NCBI GenBank assembly: GCA_011048475.1
Contig: DSDZ01000057.1
Location: 1 to 14,428, forward strand
Direction: 5' to 3'
From: Bacteroides sp.
GTDB taxonomy: Bacteria; Bacteroidota; Bacteroidia; Bacteroidales; GCA-2748055
DNA length: 14,428 bases
Shown here: positions 1 to 8,300 of the stretch, in pieces
Position numbering within the stretch: the stretch's first letter is position 1
Layout: each line of letters starts with the position of its first letter
Translations under genes and position numbers: made by a program
Notes under the pieces: model-generated
Seen by the model: the letters and a program-made list of their open reading frames with translations, nothing else
The model's database searches: none
Told to the model about the DNA's origin: nothing

Positions 1-1292
1 GCGACGACCTGGGGTATGGCGACCTGGCCTGTTTCGGCAGCAGCCTGATCCGGACGCCCCACATTGACCGGCTGGCGGCGGAAGGGATGAAGTTCACCGA
101 ATTCTACAGTGCATCCCCGGTCTGCTCTCCTTCGAGGGCTGCGCTGCTGACGGGCAGGATCCCGCAGCGCATGGGCATCAACGGGGTATTCTTCCCCCGT
201 TCGTATACGGGGATGCCGGTGGAGGAGATCACCATTGCCGATGTGCTGAAAAAGCAGGGCTATGCGACAGGAGTGGTGGGGAAATGGCACCTGGGCCACC
301 GCAGGGAGTTTCTGCCGCTTCAGCGGGGATTCGACGAATATTTCGGGATCCCTTACAGCAACGACATGCAAAGCGTGGTGTACATAGAGGGCAACCAGGT
401 GGTGGATTTTCATCCCGACCAGCACTTCACCACGCGGACCTATACTGAAAAGGCGGTGGATTTCATTGAGAGGCATTCCGGGGGACCCTTTTTCCTGTAC
501 CTGGCCCATACCATGCCGCATGTGCCCATCTATGCATCGCCGGAGTTCCAGGGCCGGTCGGGCCGCGGGATCTATGCCGATGTGATCGAAGAAATCGACT
601 GGAGCGTGGGAGAGGTGCTGTCGAAGCTGGAAGAGAAGGGAATCATGAAGCGGACGCTGGTGGTCTTCTCCAGCGACAACGGTCCGTGGCTGGTGATGCG
701 GGAGCTGGGCGGCTCGGCAGGGATGCTGCGGGAAGGCAAGCAGTACACCTTTGAAGGGGGTCAACGGGTGCCTGCGCTGGCCATGTGGCCGGGGGTGATC
801 CCGGAAGGATCGGTGTATGACGACATCAGCCTGATGATGGACTGGTTCCCCACCTTCGCGGAGATGGCGGGGGCGGAGGTGCCGGGCGACCGGGATTATG
901 ACGGGGAAAGTATCCTGCAGGTGCTGCGGGGGACAGGCCGGCGGAGCGGCAGGGAGTTCCTCTATTATGACGGGGCGGAGCTGCAGGGCTACCGTTACGG
1001 TGAGTGGAAGCTGAAGCTTCCCTTTGAAGGGAACAGGGGAAGTGCCGGGATGAAGGCGGTTCCTCCGCACGATACCCTGCTCTTCAACCTGAAGTCAGAT
1101 CCCGGCGAACGGCACAACCTGGCCCGGGAGATGCCGGAGATGGTGGACTCGATGGTGGTCCGGATGGAAGCATACAGGGAATCGAAAGGAGCGATGCCTC
1201 CCTCGCTGGTGATCGGCGATCCGGCGGATCATTCCCATTACGTGTATCTGCGGGAAAAATACGGGGAAGGCTACTGGAAGCCGGACTGGTAG
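1..1292 (+). CDS. S1-family arylsulfatase, 5'-truncated by the window edge
   Basis: This hydrolyses sulfate esters, in Bacteroidota often from host or algal polysaccharides. The frame is open from base 3, where the first two codons are the Asp-Asp metal-ligand pair (DDLGYGDL) near the N-terminus of S1 sulfatases. The true start therefore lies a few dozen codons upstream, and the ATG at 87 is internal. The formylglycine site is CSPSRAALLTGR, with the Cys codon at 123-125 (the Cys-type that needs a maturing enzyme, not seen here). Other family motifs are GKWHLGH (279-299), the HTMPH stretch, and SSDNGPW with metal-binding Asp-Asn at 675-680. The 429 residues present cover almost the whole catalytic domain and a normal C-terminus. 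The order CSPSR, GIPYSND and GKWHLGH resembles arylsulfatase A-like members. Substrate cannot be told from sequence. It ends 1 nt before the convergent glycosyltransferase gene. Confidence 0.95.
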   Translation, partial: DDLGYGDLACFGSSLIRTPHIDRLAAEGMKFTEFYSASPVCSPSRAALLTGRIPQRMGINGVFFPRSYTGMPVEEITIADVLKKQGYATGVVGKWHLGHRREFLPLQRGFDEYFGIPYSNDMQSVVYIEGNQVVDFHPDQHFTTRTYTEKAVDFIERHSGGPFFLYLAHTMPHVPIYASPEFQGRSGRGIYADVIEEIDWSVGEVLSKLEEKGIMKRTLVVFSSDNGPWLVMRELGGSAGMLREGKQYTFEGGQRVPALAMWPGVIPEGSVYDDISLMMDWFPTFAEMAGAEVPGDRDYDGESILQVLRGTGRRSGREFLYYDGAELQGYRYGEWKLKLPFEGNRGSAGMKAVPPHDTLLFNLKSDPGERHNLAREMPEMVDSMVVRMEAYRESKGAMPPSLVIGDPADHSHYVYLREKYGEGYWKPDW

Positions 1293-1303
1293 GTCAGTCC
1301 AGG
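1281..1303. terminator. Hairpin across two convergent stop codons
   Basis: GGACTG at 1283-1288 pairs perfectly with CAGTCC at 1295-1300. Two further C-G pairs (1281-1282 with 1302-1303) form if A1301 is bulged. The sulfatase TAG (1290-1292) lies in the loop and the glycosyltransferase TGA (complement of 1294-1296) straddles loop and stem. With only one nucleotide between the genes, any shared bidirectional terminator would have to be built this way. There is no T-run on either side, so intrinsic termination is only a possibility. Confidence 0.35.
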
Positions 1304-2283
1304 AATGGCAGGAGTCCCGTCGGACCGGGAACGGGTCGCGGGGGCTTCGGGTTGAGCGGGATGCCGTTGAGCACCTTCTCGTAAAGGGGCAGGAAATTGC
1401 GGGCCATCTGCAGGGAGGAGAATTTGTCGCAGACATATTCGTGGCACCTGCGCCTGTCGTAGCTATCCACATGTTCCAGGGCGCGGACAAGTTCCGATTG
1501 CCTTTCCGAAAGGAATCCGAATTCGGGGGTGACGATCTCCGGCAGCGCACCGTAAGGGGTTCCGAAGACCGGGCACCCGAAGTAGAGGCTCTCCACCACC
1601 GAAAGCCCCATGGGCTCGTGCCACCGGATTGGGAACAGGAGGGCCCGGGACCCGTTGATCAGAGTGTTCTTTTTCGCTCCCCCGACCATCCCTTCAAACC
1701 GCACCCTTGGGTCCAGGGTGATCCGGAATCCCATTTTCAGATTCACCCGGTATCCGCCGAGCACCCGCAGGGGGATTCCCGCTTCCCTGGCGATCCGGAT
1801 GCATCCTTTCAGGTTCTTCACCTTCCATGCGGCTTTCCCCAGGAAATGTACATAGCTTCGTTTCACGTCGAAACGCGGTTTCCCGTATTCCTCCAGTCCC
1901 AGTCCGTTGTAAACGAATACCTCGCTCCCGAACCGCCTGGCATGGTCCCTGGAAATAAAGGTGGTGTTGATGTCAAAATCCCGCCGGAGCGTTGAGTTCC
2001 CGTGCAGGGTGACCATGTAAGGCTTCGGCAGTGGCTCCCACACCGGGATGTGGGAATGCACCAGGTCCGCCGACACGGGGATCTGCAGGGCCAGGGGCTG
2101 ACCTGGATCGAGAAAGCGCACCTCCGCGAAGTCGCACGCCGAGCCTTTCCCCGCCAGGAACGTGATGCGGTGTCCCATATCGGCGAGTTCCTTTCCCAGG
2201 TACCACACATCCCTTCCCGTGCCCCCGTAACGGAGCACCGGGATCTTCCGGTTGTAGACCAGGAGGATGTGCAGCTTTTTCAT
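1294..2283 (-). CDS. GT4-family glycosyltransferase
   Basis: This is a predicted cytoplasmic retaining glycosyltransferase with the GT-B fold, transferring a sugar from a nucleotide-sugar donor. The N-terminal beta strand MKKLHILLVY is followed by a glycine-rich turn (GGTGR, residues 20-24) and then HSH and LHGN acceptor-side segments (76-95). The donor domain has the linker FLGKAAWKVKNLKG (147-160) and the diagnostic E-x7-E motif (E223 in HEPMGLSVVE, E231), followed by PYGALPE. At 329 residues it is slightly short for GT4. The last 20 residues are proline-rich and without obvious function. Its ATG overlaps the TGA of the upstream methyltransferase by four bases (ATGA, 2283-2280), implying translational coupling. 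Acceptor and donor are unknown; the neighbours are not a classical polysaccharide locus. Confidence 0.88.
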   Translation of the reverse strand: MKKLHILLVYNRKIPVLRYGGTGRDVWYLGKELADMGHRITFLAGKGSACDFAEVRFLDPGQPLALQIPVSADLVHSHIPVWEPLPKPYMVTLHGNSTLRRDFDINTTFISRDHARRFGSEVFVYNGLGLEEYGKPRFDVKRSYVHFLGKAAWKVKNLKGCIRIAREAGIPLRVLGGYRVNLKMGFRITLDPRVRFEGMVGGAKKNTLINGSRALLFPIRWHEPMGLSVVESLYFGCPVFGTPYGALPEIVTPEFGFLSERQSELVRALEHVDSYDRRRCHEYVCDKFSSLQMARNFLPLYEKVLNGIPLNPKPPRPVPGPTGLLPFLD

Positions 2284-2969
2284 GGCCCTGTTCTTTTACC
2301 GATCCTGGAGATCACGGACAATAGCAGGGGAATGTCGGTGGTCCCCACCGTGGCAAGCCTTTCCATGATCCTGTGGAACAGGGGCGAACCTTCGGGGATC
2401 CCGGTCTCCGAAAGCAGATCCCTCACCCGCGACTTCAGCTCCCCGTACCCTTCACCCGATTTCTGGAGCTGCTTACCCGGACGGATCAGCCGGTTCAGCG
2501 GGGAAAGCTCATAGGCGGTGATCATGACGGACTGCGCCAGGTTCAGGGAGGGGTAGGCGGTGGCCATGGGGATCGTGAAGGCCAGGTCGGATTGGAGGAT
2601 CAGCTGATTGGGGAGCCCGCTCTCCTCGGTCCCGAAAAGGATCCCCACCCGGCGCAGCCCTGCTTTCCGCTCTTCCAGGAAGGAGCGCAGGTCGCGGCTG
2701 GAATGATAATCGTGCTTGGCGCTCCGCATCTTTGCGGTGGTGCAGGCCAGCAGGTCGAGGTCGGATGTCGCTTCCTCCGCCTCACCGAATACTTCTGCAT
2801 GTTCCAGGATCTCACGGGAGCCGTGGGCCATCATGCTTGCCTCTTCGCCCAGGTGGTCACACGGATCGATCAGCCTGAGGTGACTGAACCCCATGGTCTT
2901 GATGGCCCTGGCGGCAGCCCCCACATTGCCCGGTTCACCCGGGCGGTACAGGATAAAGATGATTTCCAA
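2280..2969 (-). CDS. trmJ: TrmJ-like tRNA 2'-O-methyltransferase (SPOUT/SpoU family)
   Basis: This predicted S-adenosylmethionine-dependent enzyme would methylate the ribose of a tRNA nucleotide, position 32 in characterised TrmJ. The three SpoU motifs are clear. Motif 1 is PGNVGAAARAIKTMG (13-27) with the catalytic-type Arg21. Motif 2 is ILFGTEESGL (110-119). Motif 3 is IPMATAYPSLNLAQSV (133-148), which forms the trefoil knot. The 229-residue length fits TrmJ, which has a C-terminal helical extension, rather than the shorter TrmL. The start is a TTG (complement of 2967-2969). No ATG gives the conserved first strand MEIIFILYRP, so TTG is the likely start. It follows the HEAT-like gene by 29 bp and overlaps the glycosyltransferase start. 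TrmJ is favoured over another SpoU member by motif wording, but the exact tRNA target is inferred. Confidence 0.85.
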   Translation of the reverse strand: MEIIFILYRPGEPGNVGAAARAIKTMGFSHLRLIDPCDHLGEEASMMAHGSREILEHAEVFGEAEEATSDLDLLACTTAKMRSAKHDYHSSRDLRSFLEERKAGLRRVGILFGTEESGLPNQLILQSDLAFTIPMATAYPSLNLAQSVMITAYELSPLNRLIRPGKQLQKSGEGYGELKSRVRDLLSETGIPEGSPLFHRIMERLATVGTTDIPLLLSVISRIGKRTGP

Positions 2970-2998
2970 ATCAGAACTAAGATAAGTAAAAACGGGGA

Positions 2999-3514
2999 CT
3001 AAAGCCTGTCCAGGTTGCGGATGATCCGCATGCCGCGCGATTTGAAACCCGCGCTGTGGTGGATGATCCGGTCCTCGATCACCGCCCTGAGCTCTTCCTT
3101 CAGTTCCGGGTAAATGAGCACGTGGTTGTAGATGATCTGCATGGCGTGCACCTTCACCGCCACGGGATACTCTTCCGAAGCCATGTAGCCGAAACAGAGA
3201 TCCACCAGCAGGCCCTGGTCCTCCCCCGGGATCTCGTAACGGGCGAGCAGCCGGAGCATCAGGCGGATCACGCCCGTGGAGGTGACCGTGGGAAGCTTCC
3301 GGATGATCCGGTGCAGGTGGTCCACGGCAAGTTCCGGGTGTTTTTCGGCGCAGCCGTCCAGGATCCAGGCGGCACGCCAGGCCAGCGGATCCTGTTCATG
3401 CAGGGCCATATCCAGAAGGGATCTGAAGGATGCGGCCGACCGGCCTACCTCCCTGATGTACACTTCTTTTTCAAATCCCGAAGGAATATCGGTCAGCAGC
3501 GATCGGAAATCCAT
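2999..3514 (-). CDS. HEAT-like alpha-helical hypothetical protein
   Basis: I do not recognise a named family. The 171-residue product (MDFRSLL...NLDRL) is all helical in character, with no signal peptide or membrane segment, so it is probably cytoplasmic. Helical pairs repeat roughly every 35-40 residues, for example the stretch around WRAAWILDGCAEKHPELA, then IRLMLRLLARYEIP, then YPVAVKVHAMQIIYNH. This resembles HEAT/ARM repeats that serve as protein-binding scaffolds. The ATG at 3514-3512 is taken as the start. A TTG two codons earlier (3520-3518) is possible, has AGAGG seven bases upstream, and lies 2 nt from the preceding stop. The very short gap to the DUF4412 gene implies co-transcription. 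No function can be assigned. Confidence 0.75.
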   Translation of the reverse strand: MDFRSLLTDIPSGFEKEVYIREVGRSAASFRSLLDMALHEQDPLAWRAAWILDGCAEKHPELAVDHLHRIIRKLPTVTSTGVIRLMLRLLARYEIPGEDQGLLVDLCFGYMASEEYPVAVKVHAMQIIYNHVLIYPELKEELRAVIEDRIIHHSAGFKSRGMRIIRNLDRL

Positions 3515-3522
3515 GAACAATT

Positions 3523-4416
3523 TTATTCCTCTCCGGTCTCCTCACCGGCCTCATCTCCCTGCTCCGCGGCCTGCCGCATGGAGATCACCGAGTAGCCCCT
3601 GGTGGAGATCGCGTGTGAATGGTTCATGTCCAGCGCAGTTACCTGCATCACCACCCGCTCTTCATCCTCCTTGTCTGTGTAATCATACTCCATCACCCCG
3701 TCCAGGTCCGATGCCCCCCGGAAGGAGGTCCCGAATGCCTGCTGGTTCATGAGCATCTCCTTCCGGAGGTCCTTCCCCAGTTTTTCCGAAGCCCACATCC
3801 GGGTCAGAGAGGTTTCGTCTTCAATCAGGTACTCTTCGCAGGTATAACCCAGGATCTGCTTGGTCCTGCCCGTCTTGTACTGCTTGTAGCTGACCGCTTC
3901 CTCCTGCTCCCCGGCCGCATCCTGGAGGTCCTCTTCACTGATGTGGAAGCCGAAGCCTGATTTCTCTCCGTCCGAGTCGGTGAGCATTAGCATGGACAAG
4001 TTCTTTGAATCGTACAGGAAGGTTAGCTTGTCCCCCTTGTCCGAAGTCACCATGGCATAGTCCTTTGTCCCCTTGTTGAAATAGGAGTCGTACACCACCT
4101 TGTCATCCTGCTTCTCTCCCTTTTCGTAACTGGTAACCTCCATCTGCACGTATGCATCGAAGGTGTATTGTTGCTCGTAGGCCACATTGCCTTTCAGTCC
4201 CAGCGCATCCAGATAGACATCGTCCAGGGTCCTGTTGGGCGAAGGATCCGGTTCACGTCCCTCTTCCACAGCCTGAACGCTGTCTTTTTCGGCCTGGTCC
4301 TCCAGGACCTTTTCAACGATCTTGTTCCTCACGATGCTCCTGAGGCTCTGCGCCTGCAATTCCGCGAAGGGAATGATCAGGGCAGGGATCAAAACAGTCA
4401 GTAAAATCTTTTTCAT
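3523..4416 (-). CDS. Exported DUF4412-type protein
   Basis: A signal peptide covers about residues 1-22 (MKK, hydrophobic ILLTVLIPALIIPF, then an AQA-type cleavage site), so the protein is exported to the periplasm or envelope. The mature part is mainly beta, with a YDSYFNKGTKDYAMV segment and the typical DUF4412 block TKQILGYTCEEYLI (185-198), after which comes a polar tail ending in Glu/Gly (286-297). DUF4412 proteins are common in Bacteroidota and have no established biochemical function. The length, 297 residues, is within the usual range. It is the first gene of the minus-strand cluster and is divergent from sfsA across a short spacer. The start ATG (4416-4414) is supported by the signal peptide beginning directly at it. 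Confidence 0.8.
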   Translation of the reverse strand: MKKILLTVLIPALIIPFAELQAQSLRSIVRNKIVEKVLEDQAEKDSVQAVEEGREPDPSPNRTLDDVYLDALGLKGNVAYEQQYTFDAYVQMEVTSYEKGEKQDDKVVYDSYFNKGTKDYAMVTSDKGDKLTFLYDSKNLSMLMLTDSDGEKSGFGFHISEEDLQDAAGEQEEAVSYKQYKTGRTKQILGYTCEEYLIEDETSLTRMWASEKLGKDLRKEMLMNQQAFGTSFRGASDLDGVMEYDYTDKEDEERVVMQVTALDMNHSHAISTRGYSVISMRQAAEQGDEAGEETGEE

Positions 4417-4565
4417 GGCATGCTATTTTTTTGTTGAGGTGTTCTAAAAGCGCTTTCCCGTCCGGGCAGAATGCAAGTTACGAACTATCTCCCTCATGAG
4501 GCAAGGATCGGATTTTGATTTTGACCACCGAATGGAATTTATATGCCAATCCCCCGGGATATGGC

Positions 4566-4573
4566 TATCTTTG
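4566..4573 (+). promoter_or_regulatory. Bacteroidota-type -7 promoter element for sfsA
   Basis: TATCTTTG is an exact match to the TAnnTTTG -7 element of the main Bacteroidota sigma factor. It ends 24 bases upstream of the preferred sfsA ATG at 4598, giving a short leader. I do not see a convincing TTTG at -33. The element lies inside the longer open frame that begins at 4496, which argues that the longer frame is not the translated start. Confidence 0.5.
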
Positions 4574-4597
4574 CCGGTACCCCAGATCCGGGTAGCG

Positions 4598-5290
4598 ATG
4601 CAATTCGAAAAGGAACTAATCCCAGGCAGGCTGATCAGGCGCTACAAGCGTTTTCTGGCGGATGTGCAGCTGGAGGACGGGAGAGAAGTGACCGCCCACT
4701 GCACCAATTCGGGTTCCATGAAAAGCTGCCTGGAGGAGGGGGCGCCGGTCTACCTCTCGCCCGTGGCAGATCCCTCCAGGAAAACCCGGTATACCTGGGA
4801 GATGATCAGGATCGGGGGCGACTGGGTGGGGATCAATACTTCCCGCCCGAACCAGCTTGCATGGGAATGGATCAGCCGGGGACTGATCCCGGGACTGGAA
4901 AGGATCCGGGAGCTGAAAAGGGAGGTGAAGTGGGAGGACAGCCGGTTTGATTTGTACGGGGAGGGGAACGACGGGAAATGTTTCATCGAGGTGAAAAATG
5001 TGACGCTGAAGGAAGGGGAGCTTGCGCTGTTCCCCGATGCGGTGACCATCCGGGGGCGGAAACACCTGCAGACACTCATCAGGGCAAGGAGGGCCGGCTT
5101 CAGGCCAGTGATGCTCTATGTGGTCCAGCGCATGGATGTGAAGATGTTTTCTCCGGCAAGGGAGATTGATCCTGATTACGGGACAGCACTGGATGAAGCG
5201 GTGTGGCGGGGAGTGGAGATTATGGCCGCCCAGGCCCGGGTGAGCCCGGACGGAATAGAATTCCACAGGATGCTGCCGGTGGCCCTGTGA
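4598..5290 (+). CDS. sfsA: SfsA family protein (sugar fermentation stimulation protein homologue)
   Basis: All hallmark SfsA blocks are present in order: YKRFLADV (16-23), AHCTNSGSM (33-41), WVGINTSRPN (76-85), SRFD (115-118), FIEVKNVTL (129-137), FPDAVTIRGRKHL (145-157) and VQR (176-178). Asp118 and the E131-V-K133 pair form a PD-(D/E)XK-nuclease-like core, as known for the family. E. coli SfsA was named for an effect on maltose metabolism and binds DNA; its precise role is not settled. I choose the ATG at 4598, giving 230 residues, the normal family length. The frame is open from an ATG at 4496, but those extra 34 residues are not SfsA-like and would overlap the promoter element. It converges on the large activase gene with a 12-nt gap and is transcribed alone. 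Confidence 0.93.
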   Translation: MQFEKELIPGRLIRRYKRFLADVQLEDGREVTAHCTNSGSMKSCLEEGAPVYLSPVADPSRKTRYTWEMIRIGGDWVGINTSRPNQLAWEWISRGLIPGLERIRELKREVKWEDSRFDLYGEGNDGKCFIEVKNVTLKEGELALFPDAVTIRGRKHLQTLIRARRAGFRPVMLYVVQRMDVKMFSPAREIDPDYGTALDEAVWRGVEIMAAQARVSPDGIEFHRMLPVAL

Positions 5291-5302
5291 TCCCCGCGCG
5301 TG

Positions 5303-8300
5303 CTACAGTACCTCGGCTGCCTCGATAAGCGTCAACCCTTTTTCCTCTGCATACTGGTATGCCTGGTGCATGAAAGCCTGCAGCCTGAGGTCGATGGAAG
5401 CGTCCTCCTGGCCGTCATAGGCAATATTCACGTAGGGTATGTTGTGCTTGTCCTTCCTCAGCTGGTCCGACAGGGAAGTCACCAGGGTACCGGGCAGGCA
5501 GGTGAAAGGAAGGATGTTGGCGATACCCGAGATACCCTTGTCCGCCAGGATGGCGGAAGTCCCCAGGTTCAGGGCCGGGTCTCCGTCATAGTGCCGGTGT
5601 ACATAGGGCCCGCAGGCATTGAGCATATCCTTGACAGCCACCTCCTTATCCTCATCGAACAGTCCGTGGAACTGACGGGCCATTTTCCTGGCCACATACT
5701 CCTGGGAGATTTCCTGGATCTTCGATTTGATCACCCCCTTGAAATCCCGTTTCCATTTGCTGTCACGGGTGTACCGGATGGTGGAATAGGAAAGCCATTC
5801 GGCAAAAGGTGCGATCCAGGTCTCCGCTCCGAATTTTTCAAGTCTCTCCACCAGGTGTGCGCTGCAAAACGGGTTGTCCCGCATGAAGATCTCGCCCACG
5901 ACGGCGACCACCGGCTTTCTTTTTCCGTTGGAAAGCGGGATCTGCGTGAATGCGTAACCGATCTTTGCCAGCACATCGGTCAGGTCCCTGCCTCCGTTCT
6001 CCATACACGTTACCAGGTCCGCCAGGCCCTGCTGATACACCTGGTCGGTATTGCCGGGGATCAGTTCGTAGGGTCTCCTTTCCTGTTTCAGTTTCCGCAG
6101 GATGTCCACGGCCAGGAAACCTTTCCAGGCGTTTAGCCGGAACTTTGTTCCGTGTCCGGCCGAAATGTCCTCATAGGAGCTGTCATTGCTGGGTGCGATG
6201 ATCTCGGTCTTGTCAAATCCCAGCCGGTCGAACAGTACCCGCTGGAATCGGTTGTACTGGCCGAACCTGCAGGGACCATTGTGATCGGGCATGAAGAAAC
6301 TGACTTTGGCCGGATCCACTCCGGGCTCCATGAGCTTGGAGAGGAAACTCCCGGTGGTGGCGATCATGGGGAAACATTCCCGGGCCGATGTATATTTCCT
6401 GGCCAGGTCGAGTTCTTTCTGGGTCTGTACGGGAAGCGATTCCGAATTGATCCCGAAACTGCGGCAAACTCCGGCGATCACATAGGAAGCATCGTTCATG
6501 TAAGGGAAATAGAGCACCCTGTCCTTCATGGGCGATCCTTTCCCGACCCTGGGGACAAAGACCTGTTTTTTCTTTTCCTTGATCAGCTTGGATCCTTTCA
6601 GGCTGTCTAAAAATGCCTCGTACCGGGTGATCATCCCCGCATCCGCACTGTGTTCGTCAATCTCGATCTCCATGTAGGGTTTCCCGGCCATTTCCTCGTG
6701 AACAAAATGTGCTAAGAATGAATCGGGTCCGCAACGGAAATTACCCATGTAGACTGCGTGGAGGCGGGGATCCCGGGCAACGATCCGGGAGGCGGCCAGG
6801 ATGCGCTGACCGTTGGGCCAGTACATCTTATCGTAGTCTTTTGTGATATGCTCTTCATGAAGCGGGAGGTAATCTGTGGGGATCGGAAGCACATCCAGGT
6901 TGATCAGCTTCTCCACCATGCTCAGGTTGAGGGCAGGGTCGCCTGTATTGTAGGGCCGTCCCAGCACCACCACCGTCTCCCGGTCCTCCGGCAGGCTTGC
7001 CATCACTTCGCGTCCCCGCTGTTTTACCCGTTCCTCGAAAGCGGTCTGTTTTATGTCCGCTTCCTTCATGGCCGCTGCGATCTGCTTCCTGCTTAATCCG
7101 AATTTCTTTCCGAAGTAATCGTGCAATTCCTTCTCAGCCACCTTATTCCCGTAACGGAAGTTCAGCGTCGGGGTGAGCAGTTTGTTCTTCTGTTCCTCGG
7201 GCAGCGAGGCACGCACCATGAACGGTACGGTCTGTACCCAGGGACAATTGCAGTTGTTGGTGGGATTGTCCGCGGCGCCTTTCACATTGATGATGAACGG
7301 AGTGAACACATAATCCGCTTTCCCTTCCAGCAATTCGTAGATATGTCCGTGCATCACCTCCACCGGGAAGCAGGTTTCGGCCACTATCAGGCTGAGTGAT
7401 TTCTTGATCGTCTGGTTGTTGGTCTCCTCGGAGATGATCACGTTAAACCCGAGCTCCCTGAAAAAAGTACTCCAGTATTGGAATTCCTGGTAAAACACCA
7501 TCAGTCCCCTGGGAATCCCCACGGTAATCTTTTCAGGATCATTCCCCGGGGTGAATCCGTCCGTCAGCATCCCGATCCGCTCCTCAAAATAGTTGGGGAT
7601 CCCTTCCCCTTTCCCTTTGCGTTCATCCAGCTCGTATTTTTCACAGCGTCCGCCGTAGTAAAGGGGCTTTTTCTCTCCCTGGATCCGTATCCTTCTGATC
7701 TCGCACTGGTTGGAGCATCCTTTGCAGGTGAAACGGTCAACCGTGTAAGGGATCTTGCTGATGTCCCATCCTTTGAACCGGGTTTCCAGGTTGTTCTCCT
7801 TCACATAATCCCGGGCGAGCATGGCAGCCCCGATGGCACCCGTCACATCAAAATGGGGCGGGATAAAGATCTTTTTGCCCGTGACCTTTTCAAAGGCGGC
7901 CACCACGGCCCGGTTGTTGGTAACCCCGCCCTGGAACAGGATGTGGTTCCCGATCCGTTTCTTCCGGACCACCTTCTGGATATAGTTATGGACGATGGAG
8001 TAGGCGAGTCCCCCCACCAGGTTGGGCGTTTCCACCCCACGCTGCTGAAAGGCGTTCAGGTCCGATTCCATGAACACGGTGCACCGGTCTCCCAGTCCCG
8101 CCGGCCTGTCAGCCCCCAGGGCCAGTTCCCCGAATTCCTCCACGATGTTGATCTCAAGTTTTTCCGCCTGCTCTTCCAAAAAAGAGCCGGTCCCGGCGGC
8201 ACACACCTTGTTCATCTCGAAATCCACCACCACCCCGTTGTCGATGCTGATATACTTGGAGTCCTGTCCCCCGATCTCAAAAATCGTATCCACTTCCGGA

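Noticed and set aside
2002..3002. Plus-strand open frames opposite the glycosyltransferase and TrmJ genes
   Set aside because: They are shadows of well-supported minus-strand genes, with biased, motif-free translations.
4417..4495. Possible promoter for the DUF4412 gene (TAACTTGC on the minus strand)
   Set aside because: Two mismatches in the conserved part of TAnnTTTG and no -33 box that I can see.
4496..4597. Upstream extension of sfsA by 34 codons
   Set aside because: The extra residues are not part of the SfsA family, and they overlap the exact TAnnTTTG promoter element at 4566-4573.
5285..5308. CTGT/ACAG pairing between the ends of sfsA and the activase gene
   Set aside because: Only four base pairs with a 16-nt loop and no T-run; too weak to call a terminator.
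5300..6136. A 278-codon plus-strand open frame just after sfsA
   Set aside because: It is antisense to the conserved dehydratase-like C-terminus of the activase protein, and its translation shows no family motif.
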